Part shown: positions 20,691 to 32,010 of the stretch, piece after piece | Position numbering within the stretch: the first letter of the stretch is position 1 | How the letters are laid out: each line of letters starts with the position of its first letter | Assembly: GCA_963662175.1 (NCBI GenBank) | Contig: OY759220.1 | Location: 45,418,136-45,482,135, forward strand | Direction: 5' to 3' | DNA from: Aradus depressus | Lineage: Eukaryota > Arthropoda > Insecta > Hemiptera > Aradidae | DNA: 64,000 nt | Program-made: the position numbers and the translations under genes | Notes under the pieces: model-generated | Told to the model about the DNA's origin: nothing | Database searches by the model: none | Seen by the model: only the letters and a program-made list of their open reading frames with translations

Positions 20691-22248
20691 TAAATATATG
20701 TGATGTAGCCATAATAGGATTTTCTCATAGTAAGGCTCTTTTGTACAGATCACTCCACTCTTAATAATGTATATAAGATAGTCACTTTCAGAATTACACT
20801 ACAATAAAATAAAGAAAACCGCCGATGACACTACGTTCATAATATGAAAATTATCGGTTTATTATACCCGGTAATGCCACAGACGGGGGAAGAGAGATTG
20901 ATCCCCACAAAAGCTGCTAAGAAAGTCAACTATTAATAGCCACATCACTTAATTTTTATGGTTTATTTTAGTATTTATTTGAAATGTTATTTATTTTCAA
21001 ATTTCCTTACATCCTTGCTACATATACATACATACATTGTCATATTAAACAGTTATCACATTTAGTTTATACATACTTAAAGTAACAAAATAAATAGTTA
21101 TACATTTATAGATCTTATCTAGCTAAAATTTAACCTTATGCTAAAAACAAATTTCCACTTTCAATAATTCTTGATTACAATCAATATATTATATATTTCA
21201 AGAAAATATGTATAATTGCATTTGACACAAATAAATTATTTAATAAGTAGTAAATATTTATATCATCTTTTACAATGATTTTAGTAAATGAACTTGAAAA
21301 ATGCTTTATACCACTAGGCTACAAATCAACGTCTCTAGTAATACATGGGTCGTCATTCCAAGCCAAAACATCCATTTGCGCGCGCTTAGTTCTTTCAAGA
21401 TATTGAGAACGGTTATGAGTATTGTATTCACCGAGAGAACACTTACGCAGTATAAACAAGCTAAAAAGTAATTTCGAAATTCGAGAGAAGAACGGGAAAT
21501 GAAACAGACTGGAGATAAAAAACTAGTTTGGACGTCAGAAACTTTATGTACAGTTAGTTATAGGACACCAAATTCAAAACGGCAGAAATTGCCTTTTCAA
21601 CACAAAACAATGTTTTTTGATAAATAAAATAGATATTCGTAAAAGAAGTACGAAATATAAGATCTTGGTACCATATAAAATCCTGAAAAGTGTTTTTGTT
21701 CAAACTGGCTTGGCACAGGTTCTTTTTGAAGTAATACAAGAATAATTGTGTTTTTTGTAAGCATTTACTACACTCATTTTTTCAAACTAAATTTTCCCAT
21801 ACAATAGACGGGTTGTACAAATGAATAATTTCTAACATTCACGAATACGAATACACATATTGGACATTGGCGACATGTCATCTAGGGACGGTTGTGACAG
21901 CCAACTGCAGTGGTCAAGAAGCAGGTTGATACTGCTACTTAACAGATTCCGATATGTTCTGAGAGAATGGGAGCGCTGGTTATATATATATATATATAAG
22001 GTTGCTTCTCTCTTTTACTTAAATTCTGGCCTGTTTTTTCATATTTTAAGCTAAATTCTTAATAATATTTCTTGTATCTTCCAAAGAGACTTTTTGTTTT
22101 ATGTTCATAATATAAATTATTTAAAAAAAAACTACAATATAAATTAACAGGCCCATGCCGTGACAAATAATATTCGTAAGGAGTACTTTAAAGCCAAACT
22201 TTAATAATATATAATTTGTGATATTCCCAGAATCAAAAGAAGAATTTT
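20691..22248. other. Intergenic, no recognised feature
   Basis: AT-rich sequence. Small open frames have no family signal. Confidence 0.5.
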
Positions 22249-22262
22249 TGTTAATGAAGGTA
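22249..22262. repeat. TSD of the Jockey element, left copy
   Basis: TGTTAATGAAGGTA is repeated exactly at 26487-26500 and bounds the LINE between them. Confidence 0.9.
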
Positions 22263-25200
22263 TCAGCTGTTCACGTTAAACAAAAATAGTGTTATAAAAT
22301 TGCTCTTCAAAAAAATAATTAATAGTGCGGTTTTTACTGTGTTTGTAAAAACGTGAAACAGTGAAAAGTATCAGGGAGAGGACCTTTTCACCAAACGGAA
22401 TGAGTTGCAGCGGGGCGCGCTCTTCCTGGGCTGAAGAGAGTGCACCAGTGCCCACGGCCAGCCACAGCCAGCCAAGTAACTTCAAACAGGTACCACACCA
22501 GCCCCTGGCTACAGCATCGATGGCCGTTGACCCTCCAGGCCTTAGTGGCAAGAAGAGGACCCTAGACCAGCCTGACCAGGAGACACCCGCCTCACACCTC
22601 GCCGTCACCAAGAGGTATAAATCTTACAACTCACCAGTCATAGTTTCTAACAGGTATTCCGCTCTAACCAATTTAGACACTTCCAAGCCCCAACCGGCCG
22701 ATTCAAATTCCGAAAATAGTAAAAAAATTAAAATACCTCCAATTTTTATTGTAGGTTACAATAACCTAAAAGAAATAACAGCTGACATATTAAAGGTGGC
22801 TACATCACCGTTTGAAACCAAACAATGCCTAAAAGAAAAAATTAAAATTCAAGCGACCTCGTCAGACGATTTTAGGGCCCTGACAAAATTCTACGATACG
22901 CATAAAATTAACTATTATACTTATGTTAATCCAGAAACTAAAAATGTATCGGTGATTCTCCGAGGTGTGCCATACGCGTTCAGTGAAGAAGACGTCAAAA
23001 ATGAATTGCTCCCTCACTACCCAGTTATTTCGGTCACCAGGTTGCACAATAGAGACAAAATGCCCACGCCATTGTGCGCAGTCGAACTGACTAATAACGA
23101 CCAGGGAAAAGCCATATTTTCACTTACGAAACTATATTACAGTCGTATCCACGTGGAGGAAAGACGCCGGTCCCTGCACGTTCCTCAATGCATGAACTGC
23201 CAAAAATTCGGGCACACCAAGAACTACTGCCGCCTTGAGTCGACCTGCGTTAAGTGTGCAGGGAATCACCATTATAAAGTTTGTCCTTTCCAAAAAACTG
23301 ACAAACCGAAGTGCGCCAACTGTGGGGGCGACCATACCGCCAACTTTGGAGGCTGTCTGAAACGACCACCGAAACGGCAACTACAGTCAATTTCCGCAGG
23401 CACCACCGCAAGCCAAACATTTCACACTAATACAAATCAACCTCCGCAACACACACACGCACATTCAGCCAACACACCCAATACACCACCATACGCACCT
23501 ACCTCCCCGGAGCCCAAACCACCTACGAACTTTTGGTTTGACAAAAATCGAAGTAGGCCAACACCACCGCAACCTAATACTGCAAACAATGGAATTAGCT
23601 CTGAGGCAACGACTGACCTGACTGGACTCATCATGAACCTCATCAAACCATTCATCCCCCACATCCAAGCTTTCTTATCCAATTTATTCACTAACCTTTT
23701 TTCGATGAATCATGGCAAACCCTAATCTGGGAACTTTTCAAAATTTAACTATATTAAACTGGAATGCGGACGGCTTAAAGATAAGGCAACCGTCATTAAC
23801 CAACTTTTTATCACGATATAATGTCGACATTGCATGCATAACTGAGACCCACCTCAAACCGACAGACAAACTCAAACTCTCTGGCTACTGTTCATATAGA
23901 CTGGACCGACCGACACGTTTCGGTGGTGTTGGCATTTTCATCAAACGACACCTGAAACATTCACAGATTAACATTCCCCCTCTCCAGAACTTGGAGGCAG
24001 TTGGAGTCACCCTCACCACACTCTCCGGCACACTCAACATCCTATCAGCATACCATCGACCGAACACAAGACTGGTACAGACTGACTTCGAACATATTTT
24101 CACAGGACTACCGACTATAATGATCGGGGACCTCAACAGCAAACACACTCTATGGGGATGCAGAAGACAGAATAACAACGGGACTAGACTACAATCCATC
24201 TCAGAAAACCTGGGGATACAAATATCGACACCTGAAGAACCGACATTCTACCCAACTCAACGAACATACCACCCCGACATACTGGACATAGGACTGATAC
24301 ACAACTTTAACTTGCCCCTGTTTCACGAGACACTGACCGACTTAGACTCAGACCATCTCCCAGTTATCTGCACCTTCCTAGCACGGCCACAGAAGGAGGA
24401 ATATCTTCCAAGGTTGATCACGGGGAAGATCGACTGGGCCACGTTTGAAGACGGAATGAACTGTCTCGGGGTCCCCCATCATTATAGCACGACGGACGAC
24501 ATTGACAATGCAGTTAGGACGTTCACACAAACCATACACACCTCAGTACATGAAGCAACATACCGAAATTTCACTGACAAACGACACCTATTCCACAACA
24601 AGACACCAACACATATAATGGATATGATCCGTACAAAGAACACACTACGACAACACTGGCAAAGAACAAGAGATCCCCTTGAGAAAAGAGAACTGAATCG
24701 CCTGACCCGACGCATAAGATGGGAACTTGACAACGACAGAATCACGAACTATCGGAAATACTTGACTGACATGACTCCGGGCGACAACAACTTATGGAAA
24801 GAGACACGACGACTTCTAGACCAAAGGACACCCCTACCCATCTTAACTGACGGACAAATGACTGCCACAACTGACAAAGAGAAAACCGAATTACTGGCGA
24901 CCCATTTGGAAAATAAATTCACAACGACAAACGCTGACGATCATGAAACACTCATCACAGTTCAATCATACCTCTCCAACACACTTCACACAGTCGAAGC
25001 ATCCATACAGCATACCACACCATCAGAAATACACGCCCACATTACACGACTACACACCAAGAAGGCCCCCGGTGAAGACATCATCCCCAACCCGGTGCTG
25101 AAGAAGCTTCCTCCGAAGAGCATAGCCTACCTGGCAAGTGTGTTCAACGCCTGTCTTCGCCACGGCTACTTTCCTGCAGACTGGAAAAACGCCGTTGTTT

Positions 25201-26486
25201 TAACATTTCACAAGCCAGGAAAGGCAAAAAACGACCCAAGCAGCTATAGACCAATAAGCCTTTTAAATAGCCTCTCAAAGCTTCTTGAGAAAATAATTCA
25301 CAAGAGGCTCCTCCGTCATCTGGAGACTGCAGGGACCATCCCTGCCCATCAGTTTGGGTTTAAATCAAACCACTCAGCAGTCCATCAGCTACAGAGAGTT
25401 GCTGAGACCATTGTGGGGGGCTTTGAGCGGAAGCAGTACACAGTAGCAGCCTTCTTGGACGTCGCAGCTGCCTTCGACACCGTCTGGCACGAGGGCTTGC
25501 TCTTCAAATTAAAACAGACCTGGCCTCCGCAATACATCCAGAACATCATTAGCTCTTTTCTTCGTGACAGAACATTCCAAATAAGGGTGAACAACACACT
25601 GAGCTCCAGAAAGAAGATATCAGCGGGAGTCCCACAAGGTGCGATCCTCAGTCCACTCTTGTTTGATCTGTTCTGTCACGACATGCCAGAACCAGTCTCT
25701 GCAACCCTGGCGACTTACGCTGACGACACGTTGATCCTCAGCCAAAACATAGCTCTGGAAGCGGCCATCGACTCCCTACAAATCCAGGTGGATGAGATCG
25801 GCCAGTGGTTTGGAAAATGGAAGCTTAAGTTGAACGGTGGGAAGACGGAGGCGAAGGTGTTCGCTTTACGCCGCTTCTCGATAGAACACCTCAGAAGGCT
25901 GCAAATCGACCAACTCCCAATTCCATGGAATCCTAAAGACCAGGGTGTGCGCTATCTTGGAGTGCATCTTGACACAAGACTAACATGGCGCCTACATATC
26001 AACATAAAACTCCAACAAGCACACACACTACTCAGGCTCATCTACCCACTCATAAACAGGAATACACCACTCAGACACACATGCACATCCTTACTTTACA
26101 AAACACTAATACTTCCACTCTTAACCTACGCTTGCCCCGTATGGTTCTGCACTAGCCACACTAACATAACACGATTACAAACATTCCAAAACAAAGTCCT
26201 CCGGATAGCGGTGAACGCACCCTGGTTTATCAGGAACACCCAAATCCATCGGGAACTGGGAGTTGCTCCTTTTGCAGCCCACATTGAGAAACTCACCCGA
26301 AGCTTCCATCAAGGTCTGCCAGCCTGCTCTGGTGCGGTTCACTACAGTCTCGGCCAGCCTGTAGCTCGCAGGCTGCAACCAAGACTTTTTGTTTTAATTA
26401 TAATTTTCATGTTTTGTTGTTCATGTTCATTTTGTGTAAAGTACATATTTAGTACTGGTCCAAATAAAATGTTTTTTCTTTCTTTC
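22263..26486 (+). mobile_element. Jockey-clade LINE, nearly intact
   Basis: The 4.2-kb element lies between perfect 14-bp TSDs (22249-22262 and 26487-26500). It has a ~100-bp 5' leader, two long open ORFs overlapping by 14 bp, and an AATAAAATG stretch followed by a (TTTC)n tail rather than a plain poly(A). Full length, the perfect TSD and the open ORFs indicate a recent insertion in the RIOK1-ABCG intergenic space. Confidence 0.93.
22361..23725 (+). CDS. Jockey ORF1 (gag-like RNA-binding protein)
   Basis: The 454-codon ORF has a low-complexity N-terminal 100 residues. A region near residues 140-220 (FETKQCLKEKIKIQ, then VILRGVPYAFSEEDV) matches the domain usually seen just before the zinc knuckles in Jockey ORF1. 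Three CCHC-type knuckles follow from about residue 277: CMNCQKFGHTKNYC, CVKCAGNHHYKVC, CANCGGDHTANFGGC. A Pro/Thr-rich tail follows. It coats element RNA. The first in-frame ATG is 22361; an internal ATG (MSCSG, 22400) is an alternative start. Confidence 0.9.
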   Translation: MKSIRERTFSPNGMSCSGARSSWAEESAPVPTASHSQPSNFKQVPHQPLATASMAVDPPGLSGKKRTLDQPDQETPASHLAVTKRYKSYNSPVIVSNRYSALTNLDTSKPQPADSNSENSKKIKIPPIFIVGYNNLKEITADILKVATSPFETKQCLKEKIKIQATSSDDFRALTKFYDTHKINYYTYVNPETKNVSVILRGVPYAFSEEDVKNELLPHYPVISVTRLHNRDKMPTPLCAVELTNNDQGKAIFSLTKLYYSRIHVEERRRSLHVPQCMNCQKFGHTKNYCRLESTCVKCAGNHHYKVCPFQKTDKPKCANCGGDHTANFGGCLKRPPKRQLQSISAGTTASQTFHTNTNQPPQHTHAHSANTPNTPPYAPTSPEPKPPTNFWFDKNRSRPTPPQPNTANNGISSEATTDLTGLIMNLIKPFIPHIQAFLSNLFTNLFSMNHGKP

Positions 26487-26492
26487 TGTTAA
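23712..26492 (+). CDS. Jockey ORF2 (endonuclease-reverse transcriptase)
   Basis: The 926-codon ORF overlaps ORF1 by 14 bp in another frame. The APE-type endonuclease fills residues ~1-220 (ILNWNADGL, CITETHL, MIGDLNSKHTLWG, DSDHLPVIC). RT follows at ~480-740 (SSYRPISLLNSLSKLLEK, AAFLDVAAAFDTVW, SAGVPQGAILSPLLFD, catalytic YADDTLILS), then the thumb region. It nicks the target and copies element RNA. The last ~30 codons look like translated 3' UTR, and the TAA used (26490-26492) lies in the flanking TSD, so the native stop seems lost or frame-shifted. Confidence 0.92.
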   Translation: MANPNLGTFQNLTILNWNADGLKIRQPSLTNFLSRYNVDIACITETHLKPTDKLKLSGYCSYRLDRPTRFGGVGIFIKRHLKHSQINIPPLQNLEAVGVTLTTLSGTLNILSAYHRPNTRLVQTDFEHIFTGLPTIMIGDLNSKHTLWGCRRQNNNGTRLQSISENLGIQISTPEEPTFYPTQRTYHPDILDIGLIHNFNLPLFHETLTDLDSDHLPVICTFLARPQKEEYLPRLITGKIDWATFEDGMNCLGVPHHYSTTDDIDNAVRTFTQTIHTSVHEATYRNFTDKRHLFHNKTPTHIMDMIRTKNTLRQHWQRTRDPLEKRELNRLTRRIRWELDNDRITNYRKYLTDMTPGDNNLWKETRRLLDQRTPLPILTDGQMTATTDKEKTELLATHLENKFTTTNADDHETLITVQSYLSNTLHTVEASIQHTTPSEIHAHITRLHTKKAPGEDIIPNPVLKKLPPKSIAYLASVFNACLRHGYFPADWKNAVVLTFHKPGKAKNDPSSYRPISLLNSLSKLLEKIIHKRLLRHLETAGTIPAHQFGFKSNHSAVHQLQRVAETIVGGFERKQYTVAAFLDVAAAFDTVWHEGLLFKLKQTWPPQYIQNIISSFLRDRTFQIRVNNTLSSRKKISAGVPQGAILSPLLFDLFCHDMPEPVSATLATYADDTLILSQNIALEAAIDSLQIQVDEIGQWFGKWKLKLNGGKTEAKVFALRRFSIEHLRRLQIDQLPIPWNPKDQGVRYLGVHLDTRLTWRLHINIKLQQAHTLLRLIYPLINRNTPLRHTCTSLLYKTLILPLLTYACPVWFCTSHTNITRLQTFQNKVLRIAVNAPWFIRNTQIHRELGVAPFAAHIEKLTRSFHQGLPACSGAVHYSLGQPVARRLQPRLFVLIIIFMFCCSCSFCVKYIFSTGPNKMFFLSFC

Positions 26493-26500
26493 TGAAGGTA

Positions 26501-27400
26501 AACGGCAATTGTGTCAATTAATTGTGATATTGTCTGTGTTTAAATAATTAATATTTAATAAACCTATTTCCAAATTTAAAAAAATAAATTAATTGATCTA
26601 AAATTAATTTGATAAGATATTTGATTCACCTCAGATTGATTTGTGTGACACAATTTATCAGTCAGAATACACACTTAATATGATTAATGATGTTGCTAAA
26701 TACTTTTAAATAATTATAGAAAGAATATTTATTGTTTTTTAAATTAGAATACCTACTATATTGTTACAAATAAACAATTTGTTTAAAAGAAAGTGTTGTT
26801 TTCTTTGTATTAAGATACCATTTATTGCTAGTTAATATTCGCAAACAAATTCCAATTTTTTCTGCGAATATGAATGCGAAACGTCGCCAGAAGACATTGT
26901 GGCCTTCCATCGGCTACTACACTCCAAAAAATGATAAACGATTCTTACTCATTAGTATTACGAACCTATTACAATTATTTATGACAAATTATATCTGCAT
27001 CTATTGATATTTGCAATTTATATTTATTACATTCATAATATAGCTATAACTTTATGTATAGTAAATAAATTTACTACAAATGTAATTTAGAACTTTGTTT
27101 AATGATAGAACATCACATATATTTCGATAACTGTAGAGTTCAGTTTAATAATACTTGAACAAAAAAAATTATATTTACTTATCATACACAATTTTTTTTT
27201 TTTTAAATGGCTAAATAGTAATGCATTAAACAAATTATCAAATATTTTAACAAAAATATATAATATTACAAGAAAACATTCATTCTTTTTCTGAATATTA
27301 ACTTCACAAAAGTCATTACTTTGCATAATTATAAGTAAACCCTAATTTGACCGAATATAATCACAGACTTGATGCTTCTTTCATGATGAATTCATATTTA
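26501..27400. other. Intergenic / 3' UTR of ABCG gene
   Basis: AT-rich sequence with no coding signal. The ABCG 3' UTR (- strand) must start at 27400 and run left. TTTATT at about 27022 gives an AATAAA on the - strand, a possible poly(A) signal, but there are several alternatives. Confidence 0.4.
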
Positions 27401-27443
27401 TCATTTCCTTAACCGCCATTTAAGTATAAAGTAGAAAGATAAC
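27401..27443 (-). CDS. ABCG half-transporter, last coding exon (43 bp)
   Basis: The tiny terminal exon has acceptor TTTTTTTTACAG ending at 27444 and TGA at 27401-27403. It completes an Arg codon split by the intron, then encodes LSFYFILKWRLRK. This matches the short cytoplasmic end after the last transmembrane helix in ABCG1/4-type proteins (family pattern R-L-x-x-Y-F-x-L). It is too short for ORF searches; phase and the motif support it. Confidence 0.85.
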
Positions 27444-28392
27444 CTGTAAAAAAAATTAAAAGAAAATCAGTAAAAAGAAACTTGAAGTAAGTGCTTTGTG
27501 TGGTTGGCGATATGACTAGATAAATCCCGGGCATGAGTTATAGTATCTAAATAACATAACATTAGGGTTAGACATTATTCTGATAACAATAATGGTTATG
27601 GAGATAGCAGTGAAGTTTATACAAATGTTTCTAAAAATAATAAATAATTTTTCTAAAACCAAGTGCCAGATGTTTTGTTTTATTTGATTTTAGCACAATT
27701 GAATGTATATTGTACAAAAATTATTATAGCGTTTATTAAAATGTGTGCAATGCATTCTGCTGTTTGCAAAAACTGAGCTGGGTCAGTCTAAATTTATTGA
27801 ATCATACTGTTAATGTGGTCAGTTAACATACAAGTAGTGCATTTGAAATGAGGCATATGAACCGGTTTGTGATCACTGGATGGAACGGTAGGGTTTTCAA
27901 GTTTGCGCACTTTTACCGGAACTTTTTCTCGGTGTTTAACGTGAACATCTGTTCTTTATGAATATATTAATACTTTAAATAGATTTCAATTGATTTTTTC
28001 TAGCCTTTTTGTAGACAACAGCTGTTTTTGCACAAAATTCTTTTTACTATGTGTTCTTGTAAAAAAACGGCTCAAAAAAAGTGGTGTTCGATGGTAAACC
28101 GAAAAGGGCTTCGCCCGGATTTTTACATTTGAAATAGAACAATTCTATTTTGCGCGAGAATTTTGTCTCTCAATTGATTTCAATGGGATTTCGTTTTTCG
28201 GTGATTCCTCCGTGGTATGTTCGATTTCAGATTTTTTTTACTAGTAAACCATCGTCACCGTGTCCACTACCATCGTGGCAAATTTCAATGTGATCTGTAA
28301 AGGGGTTTAGGAGGAGTACGAGTACAACGAAATACATGAGTCGCCTAAGAAAGAGCTTCGTAAACTCAGCTCAATTACTTGTGTACACTCAC
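27444..28392. other. ABCG last intron, no named element
   Basis: AT-rich intron. The stretch 28075-28260 (ATGGTAAACCGAAAAGGGC, TTCCTCCGTGGTATG) looks like a dispersed-repeat remnant, but no second copy was found here. A duplicated block is not evident. Confidence 0.4.
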
Positions 28393-28694
28393 CTAAAGAA
28401 TACAAAGAAAATAAAGAGATCCCTAAGTTCAGCAACGACGGACTTCTGATCGAGCCCGATCCAGGAGAGAAGGATCCGAGGATCACTGAAGTGGCAGTAG
28501 ATCGCCTCGTTGCAGTCGAGCGGCTTTCTATCCAGGCCGAACATGGAAAGGACGATCGATTCAACCCCGCTCCGCATAAAAGACAACCGCATGATCTGCA
28601 TCATGTAGCCGGGAATCTCTTTGGCAAAATCAAACCCATAGATGGCTACTCCCAGGAAGGGGGCGATGGCGAAGGGGCCCACTGCAGCTCCGTT
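28393..28694 (-). CDS. ABCG half-transporter exon (TM5-ECL3-TM6)
   Basis: Acceptor CTGACAG ends at 28695 and donor GTGAGT starts at 28392. The 100 codons begin NGAAVGPFAIAPFLGVAIYG (a membrane helix). MMQIMRLSFMRSGVESIV and GLDRKPLDC.....YC follow, the extracellular loop with the Cys pair conserved in ABCG proteins. The exon ends in the last helix (LRDLFIFFVFFR). It follows the 29675 exon in phase 0 and leaves phase 2 for the terminal mini-exon. Confidence 0.93.
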
Positions 28695-29674
28695 CTGTCA
28701 GACAGTTGAGAGGAATAACATTAACAGAGAAGAAATGTTTATATAACAATTTATAGATAATTTTTCTTCCATGTTCTCATAAGGAAATGTAAGTATAGTA
28801 ATATGGTCAAAAAGTGGTGTCCGAAATAAGGTCAGTATCGTCGAAATGTTAATAGAACTGGATTTCCGTTTGGCGGCTCTGCGTTTATATGTCTGTCTGT
28901 TGAATTTTCTTTTCTTTCGTTCATAATAAACTTCTGGAAAAATGCAACGATTAGAAATTTTTTTGGAAAATGTTTGTCAAAATGAGGAATCAATATTTTG
29001 ATTGATTTTGATGCCCATCCACATATTTTGTACCTATAACAATATCACCCAAGTATCATATAAGGACTTTCTGGCAAATTCCACTGAAATATCAAAACAA
29101 TTACCATAACTGATAACTCATACTTTAATGAATGATCTAAATTTTATCACAAGTTCGTTATTTTTTTATTTATTTTACATTTTTTCGTGATACAACTATT
29201 CTGTAACATGGAAGTACCGATATCGTACTCATAGCGATTTAAAAAAAAATTGTAATAAGAGGATTGTCTTAGGCTAGTGTTTGATTAAGTGCACCAAGGA
29301 ACACATGCGCTTCTTAAAGTGCACAATAAAATAATACTTTTTAACCCCCGACGCAAAAAGGAGGGGTGTTATAAGTTTGAAGCCTTTGTGTGTGTGTCTG
29401 TCTGTGGCATCATAGCTCCAAGACGGCTGAACCGATTTCAATGCGGTTTTTTTGTTTCAAAAGCTGGTATTTGCGAGATGGTTCTTAGCCATGTTTGGTG
29501 GAAATCGGGTATGCCGTCTCCAAGATCTTCAGGTTTCATCAGAGCCTGTGTAGGGATCTCGGCCTCTATTACACCTAGAGACTTGGAGTTTGAGCTCAAA
29601 TGTTTATAATTGTACCTCTGTAAATGCGACTGTTATAATAAACTCTTTTTCTTAATGAAAGTTACTGGAATTAC
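28695..29674. repeat. ABCG intron with a widespread insect-type dispersed repeat (about 29330-29640)
   Basis: From about 29338 the sequence TTTTTAACCCCCGACGCAAA, AGGGGTGTTATAAGTTTGA, TGTGTGTCTGTCTGTGGCA and CGGCTGAACCGATTTCAATG matches a repeat I recall from several insect genomes; the TE class is unknown to me. The rest of the intron is AT-rich with no feature. Confidence 0.5.
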
Positions 29675-29830
29675 CGTAACGCTGAAGAGGGCGCCAATGG
29701 TAAGTCCCATGCCTTCAGCAATGAGCGCCACCAATGTCCCTGTAAGACACCAGACCAGATAGCGGCTCAACTCCCAGGGTATTCCACTGAGAAGGAAGAC
29801 TATATTCAGGTAGAGCAGGCTGAAGAAGAT
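29675..29830 (-). CDS. ABCG half-transporter exon (TM3-TM4)
   Basis: Acceptor GACTGTTTCAG ends at 29831; the donor GTAATT at 29674 is weaker than the others. The 52 codons read IFFSLLYLNIVFLLSG (helix), then SRYLVWCLTGTLVALIAEGM and GLTIGALFSVT (helix). They correspond to the 'G.L....AQ..GLLIGA' segment of ABCG1 proteins. Both junctions are phase 0. Confidence 0.93.
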
Positions 29831-30104
29831 CTGAAACAGTCAAATGGAAGCAAATAAATTATAATTTATAGATATGGCCAACATATAACCGTTTATACAT
29901 AGGGGCATCATATGACGGGGTTAGAATCAAAATGGTCCAAGCGATATTTTTGAAAATTTTTTGTTAAGTGCATAATCGGGAACAAAAATGATAGTTCTGT
30001 TCAGGAAAAAAGTTGTACAAGTGAAATCCTAGCCAGTGCTGAGATCTAGTGGCAAATCACTTATTCCATTTTAGTGACAACAAGTAACTTAAACATATCA
30101 ATTT

Positions 30105-31905
30105 TTCATTCATTCACAATGGCGCGACAACCCACTAATGAGTCAAGGCCTCCTCCAACAGGGTCCGCCAGTTATCCCTTTTTTGTGCAGCTACTCTCCA
30201 GTGTCGGACTCCAAGCAGGCTCCTCGCATCATTCGCCACACCATCCTGCCTTCGGCCTCCCGACTCTTCTTGTTCCGTAAAGCAGGTCCGACATCGTCTT
30301 CCTCTGGATCTCATGTTCGCCCATCCTGGCCACATGTCCGGCCCACCTGAGTCTTCCCAGCCTGATGACCTTCACAACATCTGGTTCCTGGGTGAGGTAA
30401 TAGACTTCTTGATTCGTGCATCGTCTCCAGTCTTCTCCATCGCGTATTGGGCAATATATTCGGCGGAGGATCTTTCTTTCGAAGACCAGAAGATGTTGTT
30501 CATCTGACTTGGAGATAGTCCAAGCCTCGGACCCGTATGTTAGGCTTGGGCGGATCAACGTTTTGTAAAGCCTGAACTTTGTTTTTCTTGTAAGGAGGCC
30601 ACTTCTTATATGATGCCTCAGGCCGAAGAAGCTCCTGTTCGCTGCCACTGTTCTTCGCTTTACCTCGGCTGACATGTCGTTGTTCACGTTCACCTGAGAG
30701 CCGAGGTATACAAACTCATGCACTTTCTCGAAGAAGTAAGGGCCAATGGTGACTTGCTCCAGTGGCTCGACCTCCTGCTCTGAAACCAAGTACTTGGTCT
30801 TCGCTTCGTTGATGACAAGCCCCAACCTCCTTGCCGGTGCCTCCAAGGCCAGAAATGCCTCTTTGACGTCTCGAAATGATCTTCCTACGATGTCAATGTC
30901 ATCGGCATATGCTAGGAGCTGTACAGTCCTGTTGAAAATGGTCCCGTTCGTCTGTATGTCTGATTCCCTTACTGCTTTCTCCAGGACGAGATTGAAGAGT
31001 AAGCATGCTAAGGAATCACCCTGCCGCCCTCCCTTACTCGATTCAAACTCCTCAGAGAACTCTCCCTGGATCCGGACCGTACATTGCACGCTTGCCATCG
31101 TCAGCTTTGAAAGACGGATCAGCTTTCTCGGGATGTTAAAATCTTCCATAGCCCTGAACAGCTGCCCCCTGTCGACATTATCATAGGCAGCCTTAAACTC
31201 TATGAAGAGATGGCAGGTCTGGATCTGATACTCTTTACCTTTCTCAAGGATCTGTCTTAAGGAGAATATCTGATCCGTGGTCGATTTCCCCTATCGAAAG
31301 CCACACTGGTAAGGACCTAGCTCTCGTTCTGCATAGGGAAGCAGTCTCTGGAAGAGTATGTTGGACAGGACTTTATAGGCGCATGGGAGCAGAGAAATCC
31401 CTCTATAATTGCCACATTCGAGCTGGTTGCCTTTCTTTAGTATGGGGCAAATCATGGTCTTGTACCAGGCTCTGGGCATGACTTCTCCCGTCCATATATC
31501 TATTATAAGGTCCATCATTATCTTCTTCAACTCGCTTCCACCATACCTAAATAACTCCGAAGACAGACCGTCATATCCTGGTGCCTTGTTGTTCTTTAAC
31601 CTCTCCATGGCCTCGGTTATTTCATGCTCATCGGGTGGCTCGAGCTCATCCTCTGCTGATCGTGGAATCACAAGATCCTCCATGGCTTCTCTTCTCTGAC
31701 CACCGTTAAGAAGTTCGTCAAAATGCCGCCTCCATCTTTTAAGGACTTGATTCTTTTCGTTCAGCAAAGTCCCGTTTTCGACCTTACAAGCACTCGATCT
31801 TGGCTTGATCGGCTTTCTCCCTTTATTCACCTTCTGGTAGAATTTTCTATTTTCATCTACCGTTCTCAGCCTCTCGAGTTCTTCCAGCTCCGTCATATAA
31901 TACAT
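30105..31905 (-). pseudogene. RTE-like LINE, 5' truncated, one amber stop
   Basis: The - strand frame from 31905 reads RKFYQKVNKGRKPIKPRSSA (linker), KKGNQLECGNYRGISLL and YQCGFR, then a TAG at 31291-31293 where the family has Gln. In the same frame it goes on with FNIPRKLIRLSKL, GGRQGDSLACLLFN, LLAYADDIDIVG (RT catalytic Asp pair) and RLGRLRWAGHVARM. The endonuclease is absent. The 3' tail has GAATGAATGAA. It is related to, but clearly different from, the copy at 9604-11701 and has the same orientation as the ABCG gene. Confidence 0.85.
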
Positions 31906-32010
31906 TTATACATACGGGCAACATATAATACATTTTATACATACGGGCAACATATAATACATTTATACATACGGGCAACATATAATACATTTATACATAC
32001 GGGCAACATA
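31905..32010. repeat. 28-bp minisatellite at the LINE junction, 4 copies
   Basis: Units of CATACGGGCAACATATAATA with ATTTATA repeat about every 28-29 bp. The same words occur in the left flank near 29879, so the unit derives from the target site. Confidence 0.85.

Noticed and set aside
30135..31190. + strand open frames over the LINEs (also at 4034-5634 and 10154-11694)
   Set aside because: They mirror the RT frames on the - strand and show no motifs of their own.
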